A DNA stretch of 64,000 bases, taken from positions 110,611 to 174,610 of the forward strand of contig NMRB01000169.1 of NCBI GenBank assembly GCA_002633025.1, written 5' to 3'. Positions 35,654-46,278 of the stretch are shown here, piece by piece (the stretch's first letter is position 1; every line of letters starts with the position of its first letter). The position numbers and the translations under genes are program-made. The notes under the pieces are model-generated. The model ran no database searches. It was not told where the DNA came from and saw only the letters and a program-made list of their open reading frames with translations. Source of the DNA: Notospermus geniculatus. Lineage: Eukaryota > Nemertea > Pilidiophora > Heteronemertea > Lineidae.

Positions 35654-35905
35654 TAGACTGGTCCCCTGTCGTACCGCTCCGTTCCTCCACTACTACGACA
35701 GGCCGCGTCCGCCATGTTTGCCTGTTTTCTGACACACGTATGCAAATGAGCAATAAGACTTGTAACGTTGCGGGAGTCTCTAAAAATAGATGATGACTCA
35801 TGGCGCGACCGTTGATGACGTTTGGCTGACCAATCACATGCCGAGTTGGCGTTCAAAATGCCTGTCGTAGTAGTGAAGCGAGAACTAGGACAGGGGACCA
35901 GTCTA
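35654..35905. mobile_element. TAGACTGGTnCC MITE, 252 bp, 9-bp TSD
   Basis: The TIR TAGACTGGTCCCCTGTC is inverted at the right end, with further pairing ACTACTACGACAGGC. GTTGTTGAT is duplicated exactly at 35645-35653 and 35906-35914. The interior includes ATGCAAAT (octamer), ATGACTCAT (AP-1-like), GTCCGCCATG (YY1-like) and GACCAATCA (CCAAT), a motif set partly shared with the 29950 copy. A lone end fragment (GACAGGGGACCAGTC) occurs near 38342. Confidence 0.88.
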
Positions 35906-35914
35906 GTTGTTGAT

Positions 35915-36716
35915 ATCTTCGAAGCGAAGTCCTGACACTGACGCTTTTCATATGCTTATGTTGGAGGGGCTTCTTGATTCCTGTGACAAAGCAAAGTCTC
36001 TGCGACCTTACATCTGCGATTTCGGTGGAGCCTGCATGTACAAGTTTCCACTACAAGCATCATATACACTGAGGCCTAGGCCTACGTGTACAAACTTCGT
36101 ATCACATTGTCAACGTCTTGGTGCACTCTCTTTTTAAGAGCCAATTAAATCACTTCTGTAGTGACTCGTGTAATTCGGTCTCATTTAATGACTCTGCATC
36201 GTAAGGTGTGAGATTTGTCGGAAGGCAGAAAGCATATCACGAGATACGTTTGTCCATTACAACATTGCCATGACCAATGCACGCGGGAAACCAGTGTTTT
36301 GTAGGTAATTACGGCCCAGGAAATTGCGGGTAGAAGTCGATCTCCCGGACAATCTTGGGTGAATCCAGGATTTTTTCAAATCACTATCAGACGTAATCGT
36401 GTTTGCGGTAGGGGTGAAAAATAAGGGATAAAAAGTGCGCCCCCTAATTATCAGGAAGTAAACTAGTCCGCGTCAAACAAGAGCGGAAATTACTTAGAGC
36501 GGTGGCCTGGGTTTGCTGTAAATGACATGGGCGGAACTGGGTGTCGGACTACAACCTAATCATCTCATCAACAATTTTTTTCGATACCTCTTCGTCACGT
36601 TCGCTGCGAACTCCTGTTCACCATGGGGAGATGCAGTGTACCTATAGGCTATTTAAATGTACATGATGGCTGTAACTGGAGGTTGTTTCACATTTCAAAT
36701 CCAGGTTAGCTTTGAT
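35915..36716. other. No recognisable feature
   Basis: Unique sequence; a 76-codon frame at 35907-36137 has no identifiable domain. Confidence 0.5.
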
Positions 36717-36719
36717 AAT

Positions 36720-37300
36720 AGGGAGTTTAAGAAATCAAACTATAAACGTTAACTTTACGACAACTTTATTTTTGTACCCAAAATTCAATATACAGTAAAA
36801 TCACCTTTTATTGGTGGTGCTCAGAATTCCTGTAGGCCCTGGTTTTGAAGGTATTTGAGGGCCAGAATGGGGGGATTATGTGGTTAACTTTGATTAAATT
36901 GTGTGATCAGTGAAGCAGACACAAAATGGCTATGAGAGGTGTTGATTTCAAGATCGGCATTTTTATGTGGTGCTCTTATTTAATGCCTATAGTATTCTTG
37001 TTTGTCAAATGTGTGCACTGTGATCATGGTGATCACATTTCAGTACCAACCACACTCCATGAACTTTCTTCACAGTTCATGGTTCAGCAGTTCCAAAGAA
37101 GTACCTTTGCTGACACATAATCGGCTATAACCCACCCCCATTCTGGCCCTCAAATACCTTCAGAACCAGGACCTACAGAAATTCTGAGCACCGCCAATAA
37201 AAGGTGATTTTACTGTATATGTATAATCTGGTGAATTCGCAGTACGAAAAATAGCGTTGTCGTAAAGTTAACGTTTATCGTTCGATTTCTTAAACTCCCT
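36720..37300. mobile_element. AGGGAGTTT-family MITE, long form (581 bp)
   Basis: AGGGAGTTTAAGAAATC and ACGTTAACTTTACGACAAC on the left mirror the right end. The TIRs continue for about 150 bp through CACCTTTTATTGG and GGGCCAGAATGGGG words. The flanks are AAT (36717-36719) and ATT (37301-37303), an imperfect version of the family's 3-bp duplication. The outer 45 bp resemble the 151-bp element at 48562-48712, showing one family with very different interiors. Confidence 0.82.
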
Positions 37301-37710
37301 ATTGTGATCATGACCAATTACGTAAGTGATATTGACGAAACCTTCATATTTTCAAGCCAGTATTGTCTAAAACTACAAAAAATACGTACACGTATGTACC
37401 AACTCGTTACGTGCAGATGTACACGTCATCATTATTGACGATTCTGAAATTTTGCCAAAAAATACGCGAAACAGCTGTCAGCAAAAATTGCTCGTACGAA
37501 GTTCAATCGTATTTTCATTTCTCAGCGTGAAGTTGAATTGTACACGTACGGTAGTTGTAACTGCATCATTTCAAAGTTATGATCCGTTGGAGAACTTCAC
37601 TCGGCATGAATCCACCTGTCGTTGGGCTGTATGGCTGCCTATGGACTATTAAAGCACCACGCTATGCATCCAAAACTGAGTTTCGTGACGCCGTCGTAGT
37701 GCATCTCATT
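37301..37710. other. No recognisable feature
   Basis: Unique sequence with scattered ACGTAC words. Confidence 0.5.
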
Positions 37711-38015
37711 AAAGCGGGTGATCCACTGTCGCGATTTTGGCTTGAGACGCGGTTGCGTTCCCTTGCGGTTACCTTATAAGGACTTCTGATTGCCATATAA
37801 GGCGATCGCAAGGGACCGCAACCCCGTCTCAAGCCCAAATCGCGACAGTGGATTCGCCGCTTAAAGCGGGTGATCCACTGTTGCGATTTCGGCTTGAGAC
37901 GGGGTTGCGTTCCCTTGCGGTTACCTTATATGGCAATCGGAATTCCTTATAAGGTAACCGCAAGGGAACGCAACCCCGTCTCAAGCCAAAATCGCAACAG
38001 TGGATCACCCGCTTT
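37711..38015. repeat. Two adjacent palindromes making a four-arm alternating array
   Basis: Four arms of about 70 bp (AAAGCGGGTGATCCACTG, CTTGAGACGGGGTTGCG, TTCCCTTGCGGTTACC) alternate +, -, +, - across 37711-38015. Each half (37711-37862, 37863-38015) is a hairpin with a CCTTATAAGG / CCTTATATGG centre. The centre of the second half is the reverse complement of the first. The arms differ by only a few bases, so this is a recent head-to-head duplication of a hairpin element. Confidence 0.85.
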
Positions 38016-38107
38016 ACGGTGACCTCGTTCATAGCATTATACACACGGTCGATGTACACCATTTACACACAGAACTAATTCATGGTGGTGAGGTTGATCA
38101 TGATCTT

Positions 38108-38283
38108 GTCAATGCATGCTCGACAAGACTGTTCAAATCTATCGATTTGAATGATGTAACATACCAATAGGTATTCTGTGTGTTCTTACACACAAACGAA
38201 TGAGTTGAAGCATGTGTACCTTACCTGATGAAGGGTTATTCACGCTGTAACACCACGTTGAACTTGTGAAGTGGTGAAGCTAT
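38108..38283. repeat. Dispersed repeat, second copy of 12163-12340
   Basis: Aligns inverted with 12163-12340 across about 175 bp. Homology stops in both copies near the GTGGTGAAG word. The type is unknown. Confidence 0.75.
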
Positions 38284-38824
38284 GGTTGCCATGATATAGT
38301 ATCAGTCCAGCCTCGGTGTTATCACTGGCTATATACGGCTGGACAGGGGACCAGTCATATCGAGGTGTGGAGGGAGAAAGAGTCACCGAACGCATATAGT
38401 CGTGCTTTAAGGTCGAAGGTGACCAGACACCAAGCAAAAAAACATAACTCGACGGGGATAAAATCGCATTATTTGCTGTCAGTCTCAGATCTTTAAGTCA
38501 TCGACTGGTCCTAACACGGCGACGGTGACCGGTACTTAAAATCAATACATAATTACGACCAGACGGTATAGGTGTGGTCCCCGGAAATCGCACGAGATAT
38601 CAAGCGATGATACCCCCTCATTTCCTTCTTCTCCTTAGTAGAGATGAAACCCATTTCCGATTTGGATAGGTGAAATAGTTGATCGCTGTACTCTTGGAGG
38701 CGGCACCGCGACCTCTGTGCTCTGAGCAAACGTTCAGGCCTAGGCCTACTCCCCAAGCACAGGTCTCATTTTGCTTTTTCTTTCCTCTAATGCTCATGTC
38801 AAGTTCTTCAGTGTTGGCGACCGG
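38284..38824. other. Mostly unique; fragment of a TAGACTGGT element end
   Basis: GACAGGGGACCAGTC near 38342 matches the terminal repeat of 35654-35905, and CGACTGGTCCTAACA near 38502 resembles an opposite end, but no duplication brackets them. It may be a decayed element. Confidence 0.4.
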
Positions 38825-39746
38825 CACTGTAAAAAATCGCCCTGTACCGTGGGTGCAAACGGCTTACTGGAAAAAACGCAACGCAACGCAATGCAGTGCA
38901 ATGGGAGTAATCACTGTTTCCAAATGACTAGCTGATTTGTTATGTCGACGTTAGATGGTGGTGTTCAAAATGTTTGACGGCGAACTGGCGATCGATCGAT
39001 CAATACACGTGTAGGCCTACACGTCGTCACGACGTCATGTACATCATGCACAGGCACGAGTCGTGTGATATGCATAGATCATGTTTCCNGCCCGAGACTA
39101 TCATGACTGTCGGATTGATACACAATGAATGGTCCCTTGCCGGAAGCATCAATCCTCGACCCTCGCATATGTTATGTGCTTACTACGCCTACCAAAGCAG
39201 CGGCAAATGGGTAAAATAGGAACTAGGTTCATTGCGTTGATTGCGTTGCGTTGCGTTTATTCCAGTAAGCCGGTGCAAACCCATGGGTACAGGAACTAAC
39301 ATGGGTACAGCAAACGCACTGCGAGGGAGACGGACCTACTGTCAAAAATATTCCCTGGCAATGGGTTCAACTTGGACCCACGGCGTTTATCAGCATGAGT
39401 ATATCAGCAAAGACCATGGTACCTTGTACCCCAGATGCATATTATGAACACGTGGGAAATGGACTAAATTTGAACAAGGAATCCTTGTCCAATTTTTAAG
39501 CCCATTTCCCACGTGTTCAAAATAGGCATCTGGGTACAAAGTACCATGGTCTTTGCTGAGTACTCATGCTGATAAACGCCATGGGTCCGGGGGCCCAACA
39601 TATTCTCCACGGTAGAACCAAGTAGACCCCATTGCCAAGGAATATTTTTGACAGTAGGTCCGTCTTCCTCGCAGTGAGTTTGCTGTACCCATGTTACTTC
39701 CCTACCCATAGGTTTGCACCCACGGTACAGGGCGATTTTTTACAGT
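38825..39746. mobile_element. CACTGTAAAAAATCGCC foldback element split by an insertion
   Basis: With the inner element removed, this is a palindrome of about 500 bp. The left arm starts CACTGTAAAAAATCGCCCTG and GTACCGTGGGTGCAAAC, resumes at 39281 with CCATGGGTACAGG, and pairs with a right arm ending CAGGGCGATTTTTTACAGTG. The arms are about 200 bp and carry GGTACC.. and CACGTGGGAAATGG words. The flanks show no clean duplication. The CACTGTAAAA start recurs at 62399. Confidence 0.82.
38861..39271. mobile_element. Nested 411-bp element with 9-bp TSD
   Basis: GGCTTACTGGAAAAAACGC and GCGTTTATTCCAGTAAGCC form the ends, followed by CAACGCAACG repeats on both sides; the TIR is about 33 bp. GGTGCAAAC is duplicated at 38852-38860 and 39272-39280. 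Removing the element restores a continuous arm of the outer palindrome that matches the intact right arm, which proves the insertion. A single N lies inside (39089). No transposase is visible. Confidence 0.9.
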
Positions 39747-39800
39747 GAAGGATCAGTCCTTTCTCATGGATCCAAGGAGAATAAGCAGGGGTTGCCTCTC

Positions 39801-40075
39801 TTATAATAATAATAATTTATTCATTTTATAGTGCTAAAATCAATGTACATTGTATAAGACATTTTCTAAGCACTTGACAGAAATTTAAAACATTGATTTA
39901 AGAATTTAAAACAATGTGCATAAAACTCATTTTAACCCATTTCAAAGTGCCTTTTAAAAAGTTCGGTTTTTAATTGCCGTTGAATATTATAGAGAATGGA
40001 GAAGAACCAATTTGGTTCTAGACATACATGTAATGTACATGTCGCTGGAGATAAACATCTTTCGTGAAAATACGG
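39801..40075 (-). mobile_element. 3' tail of a LINE or SINE, minus strand
   Basis: Read on the minus strand the segment ends TTTTAGCACTATAAAATGAA then (TTA)n. A sequence like GCACTATAAAAT..ATTATTATT is a well-known type of 3' end in CR1/L2-like LINEs and their SINEs. The body upstream (to about 40075) is AT-rich and non-coding. A truncated retroposon copy is likely. Confidence 0.6.
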
Positions 40076-40082
40076 ACCAGAA

Positions 40083-40280
40083 AGTTTAAAAGCATTGCCC
40101 TTTGACGTGAACTCTAAGGTGCAATATGATCGATCTCGATTAGTTCTTTCTCCAAGGATCTAAGAAAATTCAACATGAGTTGACTCTACTATGAGGATGG
40201 AGAGGAGAATGGAGAGGAAGGCAACTCACAACTTGTTCTAGAAGGAGCAAGTTTAAAAGCATTGCCCTTTGAGTCCAATG
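40083..40280. repeat. Imperfect tandem duplication, about 167-bp spacing
   Basis: AGTTTAAAAGCATTGCCCTT then TGA occurs exactly at 40083-40105 and 40250-40272. The words before (GAGAATGGAGA, TTGGTTCTAGA / TTGTTCTAGA) and after (ATGATCGA.CTCG) also repeat. It is an old local duplication. Confidence 0.6.
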
Positions 40281-40615
40281 ATCGACCTCGTTGCTGTCAA
40301 CAGCAGAACGATCCACCCCCAGGATATGAAACGACTTATCTTTATGTGGCTTTGTGCGATGCCCACGTTTCTTTCAGAAAGCTTTATTGCCTCTGCATCT
40401 CACCTTTGTGTCACTTTATCTACGAATGCCTAGTAATCTCAATCTAGGCCTTTCTCCCCAAGCGAGCGTTGACATATCGCGATTTTTCTAGCTGGTGGTA
40501 TTTAGTCACATATTGCTGTTGATCTAACGAAAGCCATGTAACAATGGGCGAGGTCCGAATTCTGTGTGCATCAGGTGAAGAAGTATAAAGGAATAGTTCT
40601 TGAGAGCGTATTACC

Positions 40616-40840
40616 TAAAGCCTGCCGTACACTGGAGCTATCTGCTGAGCAAAAAACCATTCGAGACCTTTTGCTCAACAGATACTGTAGCTCGCGTGTG
40701 CACGTAATTTCGGTTCAGTTTTTTGCCTCGCGAGGCAGAAAGCTCCCGTGTGCGCGTATTTTTCGGTGAGCTGTCTGCTGAGCAAACGGTCTCGAATGAC
40801 TTTTTGCTCAGCAGATAGCTCCAGTGTGCGGCAGGCTTTA
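40616..40840. mobile_element. Foldback MITE, AAGCCTGCCG.ACACTGG ends
   Basis: TAAAGCCTGCCGTACACTGG and AGCTATCTGCTGAGCAAAAA on the left are mirrored on the right. Further inside, TTTGCTCAGCAGA words and GTGTGCACG / GTGTGCGCG pair. It is 225 bp with arms near 95 bp. Flanking TA is present on both sides. The start theme is shared with 46279-46523. Confidence 0.82.
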
Positions 40841-42060
40841 GTTGATGGTATATAATGCCATTGTCGTCAATAACACGCCCATATCACATGAACCTTGTGA
40901 CCATGGGCGAGGTCCGAATTCTCTTTGCATTGCGTGTGAGCATAGAGGAATAATTCTTTACAGCGTAAATGTTAATTTCTTGGTAGTTGTTTTTCGCGTG
41001 GAACCTCGATGACTCAGTTTTGAATAAGAAATCATTACAGGGCTTGTTGATATGATCAGACGATTGTCTCACGAGACTGATATTCGGTCTCTAAATTGGT
41101 TTTCTTCCTTTCGACAATCCAATTCTAAAATCTGTTTATCACATAATCCTCAGTTTTCCAGATTGAATCTCCCGGGATAAAACCGAATGCAAAGGCAACT
41201 GCGGTTAATATTGTTTGTAAAATGATTGGTCTAATAAATGTCGTTGCCGGGTTATTTACAAAAATAATTCATAGTCCAAGGGAATGTTAACAGAATACGT
41301 TAATAAAATTGATGTCGAAATACATGATTGTATATTTTGTCAGACTCGTTCCTTGGTCATGTGACTGTACCCCAATACACCGTCGCTACCATTTAGGTCA
41401 AGTGAAAGACGAAGTTCGCCCATATCGACGTAAACGGCAATGTCAGCAATGTCATCTAGCTCTGAGAACGGTTTTGTAAGGTTTGCACTATGGAAAGTTG
41501 CTGGGCCTACCGTTTATTCACTCACTTGACATCATTACTTTGTCAAGAATGAAAGAGTCCGCAATTTGGACAAGAAATCTACCAAGACAAAGCCAACCGA
41601 TTCGGTTTCCTCTTATTAACTAAATCATCACCATCACGACATTGAACCAACATGTTTATAACGTTACCCTCCAAGTATCACGTTTTACCTAATATGCACT
41701 TGTTCATTGGGTCTTGGTTCCTTTCGGCCAGTGTGTTGATTAGTTTTATCAAATATCAATAAAATCCAGTTCCTGTTATGCCTTCCACGATAATAACCAT
41801 TAAAGGAGGGAAAACTTGGCCGACAGCAAATACGGCATTGAATATCCTATTACAGAATTGATAAATCGTTTCCAGTTTTCAAGAAGCCTCAGGCTTAAAT
41901 AGATTTGGAAAGTGTACGACGTCCTAACGAAATTTAAAGCTGCTTAGTGGTCATATTCAGCTGCCTTCAAGACTAAAGATGAATTTCGTGAGTTTGGAAT
42001 GGTAGCAAAGTCAGGAAGATCTCTCAACCAATTGACAAGCTTGTTGTTGACTTCTCTAGC
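40841..42060. other. No recognisable feature
   Basis: Unique sequence apart from a short direct repeat (TGGGCGAGGTCCGAATTCT at about 40545 and 40902), which flanks the preceding MITE at a distance. Confidence 0.45.
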
Positions 42061-42063
42061 GTT

Positions 42064-42140
42064 CACTCTTAGAAGAAAGGTTCTAGAAGGGTTCTTTGCT
42101 GGAACTGAGGGAGAACCCTCTANGAATACTTTGGCTAAGC
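42064..42140. mobile_element. Degenerate remnant of the AAAGGTTCTT MITE?
   Basis: CACTCTTAGAAGAAAGGTTC begins like the family at 2584 and TTTGGCTAAGCGG ends somewhat like it, with GGGTTCTTTG and GAGAACCCTC between. It is only about 75 bp and contains an N (42123), so it is either strongly deleted or a chance resemblance. Confidence 0.35.
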
Positions 42141-42711
42141 GGATACCTGACAACTTAATAAGACATCATACGAATGTTTGAAACGCTTGATGTATGTGAT
42201 CTCTAAATACAGCATATCTTCCTTTTTTGTTCCTATTTATGATCAAGCAGATGGACATTTACCGATGGGCAAAAACGATACATACATGCACCTGCCATTG
42301 TGATAAGAAAATTGTATCTTAAAAGCCAGTTAGTTCGAGTGCTTTGTGTTATATGTCATCAGATTCGTTGTCCTTTGAGATGGGGCAGCAGCAAAAGATA
42401 TTTTTCCCAACAAATGTCTGTTTGTTCGCTTCATGAAGATATCCCAGACCCATTCGAGTTCTCATTACATCCTCTTAAAATGGTTGATTTTCCTCTGCCT
42501 GAGAGACGAGGGTGTCTTTGCTATACTTTCGGTTATGTCGGTGGTCGCGAAATCTCGCAATGGAAAGGCATGGCTTCATTTCTTCATAAAACAAAAACAA
42601 GAATTCACGCCGTGGCAAGTCTTCCCCAGGCCATTGGTTCCTTGATTATCACGTGTAAGAAAATCTGCAACAACATGAATTCTAGGTTTCTTCAACTACA
42701 AAGGAAGGTGG

Positions 42712-43028
42712 CTCACTGGTCTCGTGTTCTCAGCCGAAGGCTTCGCGAGAAGAACACAGTTACATTATCTTCTAATCGACATAAAAATTCAGTATTCCAC
42801 TGCAGCCACTGGCTTCCCTGCTGACCGGTGTCTTTTGATGTAAGGTGTGATGTCATCGACAAACTCACGAGCCTCACTGGTCTCGTGTTCTCAGCCGAAG
42901 GCTTCGCGAGAAGAACACAGTTATCTTCTAATCGACATAAAAATTCAGTATTCCACTGCAGCCACTGGCTTCCCTGCTGACCGGTGTCTTTTGATGTAAG
43001 GTGTGATGTCATCGACAAACTCACGAGC
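42712..43028. repeat. Tandem direct duplication, 161 and 156 bp
   Basis: CTCACTGGTCTCGTGTTCTC to CATCGACAAACTCACGAGC is repeated head to tail (42712-42872, 42873-43028). Apart from 5 bp (ACATT) extra in the first unit, the copies look identical by eye, so the duplication is recent, or an assembly or allelic artefact. The opposite-strand frame (42713-43075) repeats the peptide SLSMTSHLTSKDTGQQ only because the DNA does. Confidence 0.92.
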
Positions 43029-43099
43029 CATTGGCCCGGTTCTATCAACTGTCGTCGCAGAACTGGCTTGCGCAATATGAGGCGCCATGTGGGAATTTA

Positions 43100-43360
43100 A
43101 TTGTTTCCAAAATTATTTGGAAATAATGTCATTGTTTCAAACCATAAATGTACGTATTTTGACTTATTTCGTCCAATAAAGTTATACATAAAACCATGAA
43201 ATTATTATTCAAACCAGAATTTATATTAAACATGGTTTCATTCCCATGAAACTTTCACAAATTCATGGTCTTGAAAACATAACTTACTTTCAAACCATGA
43301 AGTTCATGCAATTTCATGGTTTGCAAACCATGAGAATGATATACAAAACCATAAAATCGG
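43100..43360. repeat. AAACCATGAA-rich segment
   Basis: About eight scattered occurrences of AAACCATGA / TTCATGGTTT in both orientations within 260 bp of AT-rich DNA. These would fold into small hairpins but show no overall palindrome or fixed period. It could be a degenerate foldback element. Confidence 0.45.
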
Positions 43361-43389
43361 CAAACTTATTTGTTTGTCTGATCCGGATT

Positions 43390-43625
43390 ATATTTTAGCC
43401 CGGCAATTTCATAGGTGTGGACAGAAAAATGCCGGGCTAAAACGTTTACTGAGCCCACCGACAGCTGTCGGTCTGCTAAAATTGAATGGGTGGTGTGTCT
43501 ATAAATAGCATGGCCAGCGTTCAATATCGTAAGACGAATAATAGGTGTGGACAGAAAATTCAATGGATCCGGGTTAAATTCGAACCCGGGCCTGGAAAAA
43601 TTGCATAGGTGTAAACACGGCTATT
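43390..43625. repeat. Cluster of CCCGGC hairpins with ATAGGTGTGGACAGAAA repeats
   Basis: Hairpin TTAGCCCGGCA..TGCCGGGCTAA (about 43396-43441) encloses ATAGGTGTGGACAGAAAA. The same word recurs at about 43540, and a variant ATAGGTGTAAACACGG near 43605. A second hairpin, CCGGGTTAAATTCGAACCCGG, lies near 43568-43588. It resembles nested remnants of a hairpin MITE, with bounds unclear. Confidence 0.5.
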
Positions 43626-43649
43626 CTTGTAAGGGTGTGCTGGCCGTCT

Positions 43650-43758
43650 GGACCCGTATTCATAAAACGACTTAAGTCTAAGTGTAACACTTATCCTTTG
43701 TTCAGCACAAAAGATAAGCATCATACTTTGACTTAAGTATGTTTATGAATATGGGGCC
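43650..43758. mobile_element. CTTAAGTC hairpin MITE
   Basis: GGACCCGTATTCATAAAACG to GTTTATGAATATGGGGCC with the usual CCTTTGTTCAGCACAAAAG loop. It is the fourth clean locus of the family in this window. Confidence 0.82.
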
Positions 43759-43961
43759 TGGGCATTGTAGCCGACACATTTTCATGGCTAATGCATTAGC
43801 CATTGAAAACAAGGCTGTGTGATCACAAGGTAATACATGTACATAAGTACAGGGCCGAAGCCAAGGCATTATTGGCCCTGTGATCACAAGGTGGTTAGTT
43901 CGGCAGTTCAGCGCGTTCGTCGGCTCGGCGATTTGGAACTGCCGAGCACTCATTGCTGAAC

Positions 43962-44005
43962 GAACTTCGAATGAACTTCGAATGAACTTCGAACGAACTT
44001 CGAAT
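43962..44005. repeat. Short tandem repeat, 11-bp unit, 4 copies
   Basis: GAACTTCGAAT / GAACTTCGAAC units follow directly; the unit contains the palindrome TTCGAA. Confidence 0.9.
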
Positions 44006-44006
44006 G

Positions 44007-44873
44007 ACAATTAAACAAGTCATTTTCGGGATAATCGGCTGTTTCGGGATTATTCAGCGTATTGAGCTGTCAAAATGAGACCTGAGTTTTTTAATCGAAA
44101 AAGCATCAAGGTCGGTGATTATTACAGAAGACATTTCCTTGATATTGGCTGAAATCCTGGCGGCAATTATTAAACCTTCATGACGTGATGAAAGCCTCTG
44201 ATTAAAATCAGGTGACGTCTGTGACTAGCGATTCGATAAACCGCTAATCTCATATCAGATTACAGTCTTTCAATTACTCCCACTCGGTCATTGAATCCGA
44301 CAAGGTCAATGCAGAATGAACGAAAGCAATGTTGTATCGCCACCTCACCGGCGAGATACCGGTGGAACGTGTCATTATTGTATGGCTGGTACTATCAAAA
44401 GATATGAGAATACATACACATGTGAACGTGTATTATGCTGCTGTTGCTCCCTTTTCATTTTTCACTCCTCGTTTTCCATTCAAAATCAAAATCAGAAAAT
44501 GACCGCCATGTGAACAGTTTATGTTGATTCTTCAGGCTATTGATAATTCTTGAACGAATTCACAAACTTATGGATTTTTGGTTTGGCCCATCTCAATAGG
44601 AGCTGTCAGTCAGTTGACCAATAGGTGTCACTACGGTACAATTCAATGCCAAGCGGACCCATTCATGGTTGACTGAGCACCAATCAGGAGAATTGTCTTT
44701 TGTATTGGTCCGCTAGAACTTTGCTGCCGTCTTTTGGCGATAAGCGCGGCTGACTGCCCCTATTGACTACCAAAGGTTGTGACATCGCAACCTCAGCTGG
44801 TACGTGGTGGAGCCTTTTGACGTAGTCGACCCTCTTTAGTTGGGGTTGCAGGGTGGTGTAGGTTCCATTGTAC
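44007..44873. other. Unique; CCAAT-like words at 44615-44720
   Basis: No gene is seen. Several ACCAAT / ATTGG words cluster at 44615-44720, compatible with but not proof of a promoter. Confidence 0.35.
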
Positions 44874-44874
44874 C

Positions 44875-45121
44875 TAAGGGCGGTTTACACTAGGTTGCAT
44901 CAAATTGCAAGTTGCAGCAACTTGCAACTTGTTGCAAACTACATGTACCTTGAACGGTTTACACATAGAAAAATCGATGCAACATCCAGCGTGATCGAGT
45001 TGCAACAAGTTGCATATCCGTTTACACATGCAACTTTTATGAAACTTTTTGGTCTCATCAGGTTTATGCAACAAGTTGCACGAAGTTGCATATGAAAAGT
45101 TGCATGTGTAAACGGGCCTTA
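44875..45121. mobile_element. Foldback MITE TAAGGGCGGTTTACAC, TTGCAAC-rich
   Basis: Left TAAGGGCGGTTTACACTAGG and right TGTGTAAACGGGCCTTA. Inside, ATGCAACTTG / CAAGTTGCA words repeat on both strands, and CGGTTTACACAT recurs midway, so the interior looks built of nested arms. It is about 247 bp, flanked by TA. The GGCCGTTTACAC theme marks a broad class of hairpin MITEs. Confidence 0.78.
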
Positions 45122-46275
45122 AGAATTGTAACCGTCTTTGACATGTTTGATATTATAACCGAAATACAAGTAGATAGCAAACCCGAATTTGATTTGATGT
45201 CAGATGTTGATACACTGAGGAAGCATGGTCGGTCATGTGTCAGATCTCGCCAAATATTTCGAGATTGCATGGGAAAAACGCAACGTTTACACTTGTCCAA
45301 CACGTCATGTTTTGTTTGGGAATGGGATTCGCTCGCTTATCTAGTTTTGATGATATTGATATCAATAAATCACGCCAGCCGCTGCGAGTGCCAAGCGCAA
45401 TGCAAGACATCTGGTGATGCCGAGATTAATGTGAGAGAAAGCAGCCGTTGAAAATGATTAATTCACTTTTATTTGAGGGCGGGAAATCAGATGCCAAGTG
45501 AATTAATCGTGCCTGCAGACAAGGTGCGTCTCAGGCGTCACATATTTTTTGCGTTGGTCTACCTAGTGGGAATGAAATCGAATATTGCAATTTCTTAATT
45601 GTACTTTTCGTACCATACAGGGCAACAAGTCACGTTGGACTCGTTCCGAGACCACAGAGCTCATCAACGCCACGTGATCACATCACACCGACATTTCCGC
45701 TTCCGTACACACAATAGCCCTGCGGCGATGATGGGATATGTGCAGCCAATAGCCGCAGTCCAGATGACAAGGGTAACCGACTTAATCTGTGGAAATTGCC
45801 CCAGGATTACTTACAATCACTGATTCGCCTCCGATAGACTTACGACACTGAAACTGCATGGGGAGAATAATCGATCCAGATTAACGTTTATAACAGGCAA
45901 CAGCTTTGGGGAATAAGTTTTTGCCTCTCTCTATTTGAGATATTTGACTCCGCAATGTTTCCAAGTCTGGAAGGATGATTAGAGACTCGGCCGCCGTTAA
46001 TAAGCGATGTAATAAAATTCCCAGTGGAAAATGAAATTGTTCGGCTCGCGCGATGTCCATGAGAGCCCTTGTTGGGAGAGCCAACGAGGTTATCTCATCC
46101 TCATGGCCCGGGGGTGTCGTCACGGTTTCCTAAATAGGGCCAGACTAGGATGATTTCCCAGCGTCAAGGAACTATTCAGTCGTGGATCAAACAAAAACAA
46201 AAGAGGTCAATACACCAAAAATGACTGCTCTCAAGAAAGGCGGTCATTTTGTGACGTCATATTTGACCTCAGCTG
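45122..46275. other. Unique; E2F-like site in a small hairpin at 45456-45508
   Basis: 13-bp exact inverted arms (GATTAATTCACTT at 45456-45468, complement 45496-45508) bracket GGGCGGGAAATC (45477-45488), an E2F-type motif. A frame of 121 codons (45086-45451, +) has no recognisable domain. Confidence 0.4.
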
Positions 46276-46278
46276 TTA

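Noticed and set aside
37711-38015. CRISPR-like array
   Set aside because: Repeats alternate in orientation and spacers are not unique; this is eukaryotic foldback DNA.
42300-42824. 174-codon open frame, longest in the window
   Set aside because: The expected number of such frames by chance in 64 kb is around one; no domain, and its 3' part runs into a recent tandem duplication.
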